Positions 7,743 to 14,492 of a DNA stretch of 15,608 nucleotides are shown here, piece by piece. This DNA comes from an uncultured Clostridia bacterium (lineage in GTDB: Bacteria > Bacillota > Clostridia > Christensenellales > CAG-917): positions 1-15,608 of the forward strand of contig CANQCC010000019.1 in NCBI GenBank assembly GCA_947589635.1, in the 5' to 3' direction. The stretch's first letter is position 1, and the number at the start of each line of letters is the position of its first letter. The notes beneath the pieces were generated by a model. The model was not told the origin of the DNA, made no database searches, and saw only the letters and a list, made by a program, of their open reading frames with translations. A program made the position numbers and the translations under genes.

Positions 7743-9097
7743 ATGTCCTCCCTACTGCCGAACAGCGACGCGGAGCGCGACGCGGTTATTTTTACGTTTA
7801 TAAATTTGCCGATATCCGAAGGTCCGCCGTCGAAGGTGACAAGTCTGCCGCTGTCCGTCCTTCCGCAAACCATGCCCTCGAATTTGGGCGCCGTATCCTC
7901 GCACAGCACTTCGTAAGTTTTTCCGGTGTAGCCGTCGGATAGTTCCTTAGTGATGCGGTTCTGCGCCTTGATAAGCCTTGAGATGCGCTCCTGCTTGACC
8001 GCATAGGGTATCTGCTCCATTTGGGCGGCGGGAGTACCCTTGCGCGGCGAATATATAAATGTAAACGCGTTTGAAAAGCGCACCCTTTCCACTATGTCGA
8101 GGGTACATAAAAAGTCCTCTTCCGTCTCGGTCGGAAAGCCCACCATTATGTCCGTAGTCAGGCCTATGTCGGGCATGCGGCTTCTCAAAGCGCTAACAAG
8201 ATAAAGATATCTCTCGCGGTCGTAGCGCCTGTTCATGTCCTTAAGCACTTTGTCCGATCCCGATTGAATTGGCAAGTGAAGGTTAGAACAGATCTTGTTT
8301 GAGGCCGCCATCTCGTCCATGACTTCCTCGGTTAGGTCTTTTGGATGCGAAGTCATAAATCGCACGCGAAATTTGCCCTCTATTTTGTCTATTTCGTGCA
8401 AAAGTTTGGCAAAATTTACCTCGCCGCCCGGCATGTCGTTGCCATAGGAGTTGACGTTTTGCCCAAGCAAAGTTATCTCCTTATAGCCCATATCCACGGC
8501 GCGCCTGACCTCGTCAAGCACGTTCGGCATGCTTCGCGAAATCTCCCTGCCGCGCACGTAAGGCACTATACAATAGGTGCAGAAGTTGTTGCAGCCGTAA
8601 ATTATGTTTATCCAGGCGTTTGGATAGCTTGTGCGCAAAGTCGGAGTATTTTCATCTATTGACAAATACTCGTCGGGAAGGCGCGTGTCGACGGCGCGAT
8701 AGCGCTTATCCCCTCTGCGTTTGCTCTCCCGCGAGGAAATTATTTTGTTTATTTCCTCCGGCAAGCGCGAGATGTTGCGGGTGCCGAGGATTATGTCCAC
8801 ATAGGGATATCTCTGCCTGATGTTCTCTGCCGCTCCGTCCTGCTGAGGCATACAGCCCACGACCGCAAGGATAAGCGACGGGTTGCGCTTTTTCTCCGCC
8901 TTGACCACGCCGATGTTTCCAAGCGCGCGCCTCTCCGCCGTATCGCGGATGCAACAGGTGTTGAAAACGATGACGTCGGCGCTCCCCTCGGCGGGACAGT
9001 CCTCATATCCCATCGCCTTAAGAAGCCCCGCGATCTTTTCGGACTCGTGCACGTTCATCTGACAGCCGTATGTAATTATCTTATAATATCCAAGCAT
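7739..9097 (-). CDS. miaB: tRNA-2-methylthio-N6-dimethylallyladenosine synthase MiaB
   Basis: Radical-SAM methylthiotransferase that turns i6A37 into ms2i6A37. Numbered from the ATG at 9097 (452 residues), the N-terminal UPF0004 domain supplies Cys12, Cys48 and Cys82 for one cluster (TYGCQMN, NTCCIR, VVGCMP). The radical-SAM CxxxCxxC is Cys169, Cys173 and Cys176 in GCNNFCTYCIVP. A C-terminal TRAM domain covers about 380-445. The frame can be extended to a TTG at 9122-9124 (461 residues), but that codon would lie only about 9 bases after the expected transcription start of the promoter at 9140-9168, with no ribosome site; the ATG leaves a leader of about 35 bases and a weak GGG upstream, so I prefer it. 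First gene of the leftward operon; ends in a 4-base overlap with mutS. Confidence 0.95.
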   Translation of the reverse strand: MLGYYKIITYGCQMNVHESEKIAGLLKAMGYEDCPAEGSADVIVFNTCCIRDTAERRALGNIGVVKAEKKRNPSLILAVVGCMPQQDGAAENIRQRYPYVDIILGTRNISRLPEEINKIISSRESKRRGDKRYRAVDTRLPDEYLSIDENTPTLRTSYPNAWINIIYGCNNFCTYCIVPYVRGREISRSMPNVLDEVRRAVDMGYKEITLLGQNVNSYGNDMPGGEVNFAKLLHEIDKIEGKFRVRFMTSHPKDLTEEVMDEMAASNKICSNLHLPIQSGSDKVLKDMNRRYDRERYLYLVSALRSRMPDIGLTTDIMVGFPTETEEDFLCTLDIVERVRFSNAFTFIYSPRKGTPAAQMEQIPYAVKQERISRLIKAQNRITKELSDGYTGKTYEVLCEDTAPKFEGMVCGRTDSGRLVTFDGGPSDIGKFINVKITASRSASLFGSREDI

Positions 9098-9139
9098 AGT
9101 ATACCCGTATGCGCATGCGCGCAAGTTTCATAGACTTTT

Positions 9140-9160
9140 ATTATACATAATTTTTAAGGA
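9140..9160 (+). promoter_or_regulatory. Symmetric -10 region and displaced Shine-Dalgarno upstream of the PBP gene
   Basis: ATTAT (9140-9144) and ATAAT (9147-9151) are mirror arms around AC. On the - strand this gives the miaB TATAAT; on the + strand it gives CATAAT (9146-9151), five of six matches to a -10, though no good -35 lies upstream of it. AAGGA at 9156-9160 is the only Shine-Dalgarno-like string before the PBP ATG at 9180 but is 19 bases away, too far for normal use; it is 7 bases before an in-frame ATA at 9168. The PBP promoter call is tentative. Confidence 0.35.
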
Positions 9161-9168
9161 TAAAACAA
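9140..9168 (-). promoter_or_regulatory. Sigma-A-type promoter for the miaB-mutS-mutL-miaA-ynbB operon
   Basis: Read on the - strand there is TTGTTT (9168 to 9163), a 17-base spacer and a consensus TATAAT (9145 to 9140). The expected start is about 9133, leaving roughly 35 bases to the preferred miaB ATG. No better promoter is visible before mutS, mutL, miaA or ynbB, whose gaps are too short, so this probably drives all five genes. Confidence 0.7.
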
Positions 9169-9179
9169 TAATATTTTTA

Positions 9180-11432
9180 ATGAAAAATGACCTTACAAGA
9201 CAAAATACCGGCAACTTGGCAAAAAAACGCCGCAAAATGAGGCGGATAGCTGTCGCGACGATAATCCTCATATGCGCTCCTATACTTATATTTGCGATGT
9301 TTGTATGCGGATTTTATATCTGGGCAAGCGGTAAACATATTGACGCTTCCCTCCTTCCCACTGCGAGCGCGGCTCCCGTCTTTTATTATGCAGACGGCGA
9401 AAAAATTGCGGGCTATGACGACGATCTTCTTAAAGCGGACGAGATTAGTTGCGATCTGCAAAACGCTTTTGTGGCGCTCGAGGACAAGCGCTTTTTCAAG
9501 CATAAAGGCTACGACGTCGTGCGCATAGCGGGCGCGGCGGTCAAAAACCTGAAGTCGGGAGGCGTGCGCGAAGGCGCCTCGACGATAACTCAACAGCTTG
9601 TAAAGAATACGCATTTAAGCGGAGAAAGGACTCTTTCGCGCAAACTGAACGAGATCGCGCTCGCCATCGACCTTGAAAAGAAGTATTCGAAGTCTGAAAT
9701 TTTATGCATGTACCTCTCCGTCATCTACTTTGGGAGCGGAGCCTACGGCGTAAAGGACGCAGCGAGAACTTTTTTTGACAAAAGCCCCGCTGAGCTCACT
9801 CTGGCGGAGTGCGCGACACTTGCGGGAATAGTCAAAAACCCTGCGGGCTACTCTCCCAAAAACCATCCCGAAAAGTGCGTGGAGAGGCGAAACATTGTGC
9901 TTGCGCTCATGCGCGAACAGGGCTATATTTCCGACGAGGAATTTGAGGCCGCCAAGGCCGCTCCGCTTGAGATCGCTTCGAAAAAGCGGGACGAGACGGG
10001 ACTTAAGGCCTATATCGCGATGGCGCGCGAGGAGATCTGCGAGGAGCTTGGCATCACAAAATACAGTCTAGACAATTCGGGACTTAAAATTTATCTCAAC
10101 GTCGACAAAAATCTTCAAAACGCGCTCGAGGCGGGGCGCACAGGCGGAAACAGGGAGAGCGACGACGTGTCGGGAGCGTCGATAATTTTGGACAACAAAA
10201 GCGGCGCCGTACTTGCCTACTACTCCGATATCGTAGGCGATATAAAGCGTCAGACGGGATCGATTATCAAACCTCTTGCCGTATACGCGCCCGCTTTCAA
10301 CGAGAAACTCATCTCCCTTTCCACGCCCGTGACGGACGAAAAAGTAAATTACGGCGGATATGCTCCAAGCAATTTCAACGACGCGTATCTTGGCGACACG
10401 GACATCAGGACGGCGATAGAAAAGTCGCTGAATAGCGTCAGCCTTAAGGTCCTCAATTTCCTCGGCGTCGAAAAGAGCGCGCAATATCTTGAGAAGTTTG
10501 GCATAGCCATCTCGGAAACGGACAAAAACGCCACGCTTGCGCTTGGAGCCTGCTCCGCCTCGCCCGTTGATATTGCCGCCGCGTACGGCGCTATCGCCAA
10601 CGGAGGAAGAAAGCTCTCGCCGAATTTTATAAGATATGCGTTAGATCCAAGCGGCGAAAAGATATATTCTCAATCTGCCTCTGAAGAGAGGATAATATCC
10701 GAAGCCGCCGCTCAGCTTACAAGTATTGCGCTTAAAGATACCGCAAAATCAGGCACCGCAAAGACGCTTGGCGCCCTTCCATTCGAAGTCGCCGCCAAAA
10801 CCGGCACGTCCGAGAGGAAGGACGGCAAAAACAGCGACGCATGGTGTGCAAGTTTTTCGGATGATATGACAATTCTTGTCTGGCACGGCAGCGACGTCGG
10901 CATGACGGAGAGAGGAGGCGGCTACCCAACTCGCGAAGTAAAAGCGATATGGCAAGCCGTTCACGCGCTCACTCCGCAGCGCGAGCGCATGCAAATATCA
11001 AAGGACGTAGTTTGCGCCGACATAGACGTCGCCTCCACAAAAGCGCGGAAACAAATCGTGCTTGCGAATGAAAATACTCCTTTAGAATATCGAAAAACAG
11101 AATATTTCGACATCGAAAACTTCCCCACTTGCTTTGACGGACTGTTTGACGAAGCGTCCCCCGTCCAATTTGAGATCGCCGCGCGCGAGGGGCATGTGGA
11201 GCTAAGCTTCGACACAATGCCTATATATGGCTACAGCGTCTATCGCACGGACGTGTTTGGCAGAGCGCTTATCTACTCAAATGACGGGAACGGCGAAAAA
11301 ACGCTTATAAAAGACGTGCCGTTCGGCTTTGACAAGGCCGTGCAATACGAAGTGGTCTGCTATTTGAAAACGCGCCCGGAATTGAGCGCGTCGTCCTTAA
11401 AAAGCGTGTTTTTCGATATGGAATTTCAATAA
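9180..11432 (+). CDS. Class A penicillin-binding protein (PBP1A-like, bifunctional)
   Basis: Polymerises and cross-links peptidoglycan at the outer face of the membrane. A basic cytoplasmic tail is followed by one membrane anchor at about residues 23-48. The GT51 glycosyltransferase domain (about 85-260) has ALEDKRFFKHKG with catalytic Glu101, EGASTITQQLVKN (131-143) and RKLNEIALAIDLE with Glu158. The transpeptidase domain has all three motifs: SIIK with Ser361 and Lys364, SLN (416-418) and KTGT (540-543). Slightly unusual are QTGSIIKP where QPGS-T-IKP is common, and ILCMYLS where GT51 enzymes usually read ILExYLN. After the transpeptidase, residues about 655-750 look like an FN3-type domain (YGYSVYRTDVFGR, then a late YEVVCYLKT strand). 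Divergent from miaB; convergent with thiI. The ATG has no well-placed Shine-Dalgarno. Confidence 0.93.
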   Translation: MKNDLTRQNTGNLAKKRRKMRRIAVATIILICAPILIFAMFVCGFYIWASGKHIDASLLPTASAAPVFYYADGEKIAGYDDDLLKADEISCDLQNAFVALEDKRFFKHKGYDVVRIAGAAVKNLKSGGVREGASTITQQLVKNTHLSGERTLSRKLNEIALAIDLEKKYSKSEILCMYLSVIYFGSGAYGVKDAARTFFDKSPAELTLAECATLAGIVKNPAGYSPKNHPEKCVERRNIVLALMREQGYISDEEFEAAKAAPLEIASKKRDETGLKAYIAMAREEICEELGITKYSLDNSGLKIYLNVDKNLQNALEAGRTGGNRESDDVSGASIILDNKSGAVLAYYSDIVGDIKRQTGSIIKPLAVYAPAFNEKLISLSTPVTDEKVNYGGYAPSNFNDAYLGDTDIRTAIEKSLNSVSLKVLNFLGVEKSAQYLEKFGIAISETDKNATLALGACSASPVDIAAAYGAIANGGRKLSPNFIRYALDPSGEKIYSQSASEERIISEAAAQLTSIALKDTAKSGTAKTLGALPFEVAAKTGTSERKDGKNSDAWCASFSDDMTILVWHGSDVGMTERGGGYPTREVKAIWQAVHALTPQRERMQISKDVVCADIDVASTKARKQIVLANENTPLEYRKTEYFDIENFPTCFDGLFDEASPVQFEIAAREGHVELSFDTMPIYGYSVYRTDVFGRALIYSNDGNGEKTLIKDVPFGFDKAVQYEVVCYLKTRPELSASSLKSVFFDMEFQ

Positions 11433-11605
11433 AGTGCGTTGCATTGCAGTATCTAAATCGCAATAAATCGGCATATTTTATCAGTCGCGATATGTACAAA
11501 ACTTAACGTCCTGCCTGATTTATACCCTGCCCGGCTTGACTTTATAAAGTTTCTTATCTTATTCGACTTGACTTTATAAGGTTTCAAGTCCTGCCAGGCT
11601 CGGTT
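11433..11605. other. Convergent intergenic region between the PBP gene and thiI
   Basis: This 173-base stretch receives transcription from both sides. There is no classic GC-rich hairpin followed by a T-run on either strand. The right half is filled by the palindrome array listed separately, with CCTGCC motifs at 11510, 11526 and 11590. The left half (11433-11500) shows no feature I can support. The array may substitute for a terminator, but that is not shown by the sequence. Confidence 0.5.
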
Positions 11606-11617
11606 TTATAAAACTTC
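11535..11617. repeat. Array of three palindromic repeats with an exact 32-base period
   Basis: CTTGACTTTATAAAGTTTC (11535-11553), CTTGACTTTATAAGGTTTC (11567-11585) and CTCGGTTTTATAAAACTTC (11599-11617) are spaced exactly 32 bases apart. Each centres on a 12-base dyad: ACTTTATAAAGT (11539-11550, perfect), ACTTTATAAGGT (11571-11582, one change) and GTTTTATAAAAC (11603-11614, perfect). Copies 1 and 3 are each preceded by CCTGCC and a G-rich step. The third copy overlaps the last codons and stop of thiI. The spacing is close to three turns of B-DNA. Confidence 0.75.
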
Positions 11618-12799
11618 TATGCCCTGCATGGCCTCCTCGACAAGCGCGTCGACGTCAAGCGCTCTCTCTGCCTCTTCCACTCTTTCAAGCCTCGGCTTGA
11701 TGGCGGGATTTTTTGGCAAAAAGACGGTACAACAATCCTCATAGGGTTCTATCGACGTCTCGTATGTGCCGATTTTTTTGGCAATATCCATGGTTTCTTC
11801 CTTGTCGAAGGCGATAAGCGGCCTAAAAATGGGAAGCCCGGCGGTGCTCTCGGTCGAGGTCATGCTCTCCACAGTCTGAGACGCGACTTGCCCGAGGCTC
11901 TCCCCGGTGACTATTGCCTTGCAATCGTTCATATTCGCAAGTCTTGTCGCAATTCGGGTCATAAAGCGGCGCATTATAGTGATCATGTACTCGGCGGGGC
12001 ACTTCTCGTGAATGGCAAGCTGAACGTTTGTAAACGGCACGACGTACAACTTCATTTTGGTCGTATATGCCTCGACGATATCTCTTAATCTTCTGACCTT
12101 TTGCTTTGCAAGTTCGGACGTATACGGCGGCGAGGCGAAATGCACGGCGACAAGTTTCATGCCTCTTTTTGCCATCATATATGCCGCTACCGGCGAATCA
12201 ATGCCTCCCGACAGCAGCAAAATACCCTTTGACGAGCAGCCTACGGGAAGTCCACCGGCGCACGGGATCACCTTGCTGTACACGTATGCGTCGCCGGTCT
12301 CGCGTATGTCGACGTTAAATTCGTAGTCATACTTTTTTAAGTCCACCTTGAAAGAGGAATGCTTGAAGATCGTGCCCGCAAGCTCCGCCGCGATCTCGTA
12401 AGACGGAATATCAATGCGCTTATCCGCCCTCTTCACGGTCACGCGAAATGTGGGGTCTAAGCGAGTGTTTTCCTCTTCAAGCTCTTCGGCGAGAGGTGCG
12501 AGCGCGTCCTTTATCGCTTGAAAGCCGTGCTGCGCGTCGCTTGGGACTTTGGTCGCGACGGACAGCGAATGTATACCGAAAACCTTCGTCAGCCTGTCCA
12601 CTATTTCCGCCTCTTTAAGCTCGTCATAATCCTCGACGGAATAACGCGCCTGCGACCGTTTGAATGTATAGCCGTCCTCGCCAAGCAGTCTGTCAAGCGA
12701 AAATTTTATGTTTTTGATGAGGAGACTTTCAAAATAGCTGCGATTTTTGCCCTTCAAAAAAATCTCGCCATATCTCAAAATGATAACTCTTTTGCCCAT
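11606..12799 (-). CDS. thiI: tRNA 4-thiouridine synthetase ThiI (no rhodanese domain)
   Basis: Activates U8 of tRNA with ATP and inserts sulfur to give s4U; in some bacteria it also supplies sulfur for the thiamine thiazole. The N-terminal ferredoxin-like and THUMP domains cover about residues 1-170. The PP-loop pyrophosphatase motif SGGIDSP is at 197-203. PYEDCCTVFLPKNP (352-365) carries the conserved Cys pair region near the C-terminus. It ends at 397 residues, without the C-terminal rhodanese domain of the E. coli enzyme; this short form is normal in Bacillota, where a neighbouring cysteine desulfurase (NifZ in B. subtilis) gives sulfur directly. That partner lies 23 bases upstream here. 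AGAGGG lies 4 bases before the ATG. The stop codon sits within the third palindromic repeat. Confidence 0.96.
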   Translation of the reverse strand: MGKRVIILRYGEIFLKGKNRSYFESLLIKNIKFSLDRLLGEDGYTFKRSQARYSVEDYDELKEAEIVDRLTKVFGIHSLSVATKVPSDAQHGFQAIKDALAPLAEELEEENTRLDPTFRVTVKRADKRIDIPSYEIAAELAGTIFKHSSFKVDLKKYDYEFNVDIRETGDAYVYSKVIPCAGGLPVGCSSKGILLLSGGIDSPVAAYMMAKRGMKLVAVHFASPPYTSELAKQKVRRLRDIVEAYTTKMKLYVVPFTNVQLAIHEKCPAEYMITIMRRFMTRIATRLANMNDCKAIVTGESLGQVASQTVESMTSTESTAGLPIFRPLIAFDKEETMDIAKKIGTYETSIEPYEDCCTVFLPKNPAIKPRLERVEEAERALDVDALVEEAMQGIEVL

Positions 12800-12822
12800 A
12801 ATGCCCTCTTAAGAGTTGATAT

Positions 12823-13974
12823 TTATTGTCTCATTGTTTTTGCAAGCCTGTCCGTGTGCGCCTTAATGCGCTCTATAACGCGGTCGACCTCGCGGATGTC
12901 GTTGAGATGCGAAAAGCTGAAACGTATGACTCCCTCGATATGCTCGTCGTCCAGTCCGAACAGCTTTTTGAATCTGCTTTCATGGTGCGACGCGCACGCC
13001 GAACCAGTCCCTACAAGTATGCCGTCCTCTTCCAAAGCGTGCAATAGCACCTCGCCGCGAACGTTTGCAAACGCTACGCTCAAAATATTTGGAACGGAAT
13101 TTTCAAGTTGCGTTATTATTGCGACGTCGGGGACGGTTTGTTTTAATTTTTGTACAAAGTATTCTCGATAACCGTGAATTTTAGAATAGTTTGCGGCAAA
13201 ATTTACACTTCCTGCTTGCGTTGCCGCCGCAAATGAGTGTATCAGCGGGCTGCTTTCCGTGCCGCTTCTGAATCCCGATTCCTGGCCGCCTCCCAAAATG
13301 AGAGGTTTGATTTTGCTGCCGCGCTTTACGTACAGCGCTCCTATGCCCTTCGGTCCGTGTATCTTGTGCGCGGCTACAGTGTAGGCGTCAACGTCGAGTG
13401 CGGCGACTGAAAGAGGCGTCTTCAAAAACGCTTGTACTCCGTCCGAATGGAATATTGCGCCCGGCGCCACCCTTTTTGTGGCGCGCACGAATTTTGCGAT
13501 ATCGTTTATCGCGCCCGTCTCGTTTGAGACGTGCATTATGCTGACAAGCGACACGTTATTATTAAGTAATTGCTTGAATTTGTCAAAGTTTACGCTGCCG
13601 TCTTTATCTATCGGCGCAAGGCATACGTCATATCCGCTGTTTTTAAGCTCCATTGCGGGCGCGTAAACCGAATCGTGCTCGCCCTCGCCGATTATTATGC
13701 GACTTCCCTTGCGGCCTTTTGCGCCGAACAGCACCGTGTTGTTGCCTTCCGTGCCGCCCGAATTGAAATACACCTCGCCAAGAGAGCCGCCAAGCGCTGA
13801 CCTGACCGCCGCTCTGTCGATACTTATGCGCTCCGATACGCTTGCGGATTCGCGATACTTTGCGGAGGGATTGTAAAATGCGGGCGCAAGCGCTTCGCTA
13901 AGCGCCTCGGCCGCCTCGTCGCACATAGGAGTGGTCGCCGCATTGTCAAGATAAATCAAGCCGTCACTGTTCAT
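12823..13974 (-). CDS. Cysteine desulfurase (IscS/NifS class, NifZ-like partner of ThiI)
   Basis: PLP enzyme that takes sulfur from cysteine as a protein persulfide. IYLDNAATTPM opens the protein; the GGTEGNN cofactor loop is at 73-79, His100 lies in GEHDSV, and HSDGVQ (176-181) holds the pyridine-binding Asp178. Lys204 in AAHKIHGPKG is the Schiff-base lysine, and Cys327 in GTGSACASHH is the persulfide cysteine, in the long-loop form typical of class I enzymes. At 383 residues the length is normal. Position directly before thiI makes sulfur delivery to ThiI the likely job, as with NifZ in B. subtilis; I infer this from context, and a role in Fe-S assembly cannot be excluded. The ATG lies 11 bases inside the end of the upstream gene, with AGG 6 bases before it, suggesting coupled translation. 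Confidence 0.93.
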   Translation of the reverse strand: MNSDGLIYLDNAATTPMCDEAAEALSEALAPAFYNPSAKYRESASVSERISIDRAAVRSALGGSLGEVYFNSGGTEGNNTVLFGAKGRKGSRIIIGEGEHDSVYAPAMELKNSGYDVCLAPIDKDGSVNFDKFKQLLNNNVSLVSIMHVSNETGAINDIAKFVRATKRVAPGAIFHSDGVQAFLKTPLSVAALDVDAYTVAAHKIHGPKGIGALYVKRGSKIKPLILGGGQESGFRSGTESSPLIHSFAAATQAGSVNFAANYSKIHGYREYFVQKLKQTVPDVAIITQLENSVPNILSVAFANVRGEVLLHALEEDGILVGTGSACASHHESRFKKLFGLDDEHIEGVIRFSFSHLNDIREVDRVIERIKAHTDRLAKTMRQ

Positions 13975-14470
13975 TTTCTGCCTCTTCCTCTCCGCCTTTC
14001 AGCGCGACTAAAATAAGCTCGGTCATATACTCGTCCGGCTTGAATATAAGCCTTTCAAGCCTTTCTTTTACCTTAAAAATAAGCTGATAGGCTCCTGCCT
14101 CCGCGCCGCTTTGACATGCCAGAATGTCGTCGGCGTCGGCCACTCCGTCGAATATGCCAAACTCCGAGACGTCGTCAAACAGTATATCAGCGATCCTCGC
14201 CTGCTTGCCGACCACGTCCTTTTTTGCGATCACAAGGCGCTTTTTGGACGCCGAATAGGTATACTCTCTCGCGTTGAGATTGAAAAAATGTATCTCAAGC
14301 GCGCCGAGTATGATAAACACCCCGCAACCTATCATAAAGTACCAGTTGACAAACGCCGCTATCATCAAAAAAGCGAATGCAAGAAGAAACGCCGCCAAGC
14401 CCATTAACTGAGCGGCGCGAGCCCTCTTATCTATCGTCACCTGTACCGTTTGGGTATATTGCGTTGTCAT
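13964..14470 (-). CDS. Small two-TM membrane protein, possibly DUF6106-like
   Basis: A 168-residue protein of unknown function. A short soluble N-terminus (MTTQYTQTVQVTIDKRARAA) leads into two hydrophobic segments, about residues 22-41 and 44-62, separated by a very short turn, so both ends should be cytoplasmic. The rest is soluble: EYTYSASKKRLVIAKKDV (69-86), a DVSEFG stretch (100-105) and a final LERLIFKPDEYM (138-149) before an acidic tail. This order (membrane hairpin, then a strand-rich PH-like domain with an F-x-P-x-E-type ending) recalls the DUF6106 family of Bacillota, but I cannot confirm it without a profile search. Ribosome site AGAGG lies 4 bases before the ATG. It sits 22 bases after mutS2 and overlaps the desulfurase by 11 bases, so it is part of the operon. 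Confidence 0.8.
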   Translation of the reverse strand: MTTQYTQTVQVTIDKRARAAQLMGLAAFLLAFAFLMIAAFVNWYFMIGCGVFIILGALEIHFFNLNAREYTYSASKKRLVIAKKDVVGKQARIADILFDDVSEFGIFDGVADADDILACQSGAEAGAYQLIFKVKERLERLIFKPDEYMTELILVALKGGEEEAENEQ

Positions 14471-14492
14471 TTTACCTCTTATTTCTCTTTAT

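Noticed and set aside
11535..11617. CRISPR array from the 32-base periodic repeats
   Set aside because: Only three short copies with palindromic, diverging cores; the intervening bases are 13 long and partly repeated themselves; no cas gene nearby.
12806..12815. CTCTTAAGAG palindrome over the thiI ribosome site as a regulatory hairpin
   Set aside because: As RNA it gives only about three pairs around a TTAA loop; too weak to claim regulation.
12518..13171. A 217-codon + strand open frame across the thiI and desulfurase junction
   Set aside because: Overlaps two well-supported genes on the opposite strand; its sequence shows no domain and it starts inside thiI without a ribosome site.
14471..14492. 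Frameshifted Smr domain after mutS2
   Set aside because: The gap is 22 bases and the next frame is a membrane protein with its own ribosome site; no DxHG or GxG-type Smr motif in it.
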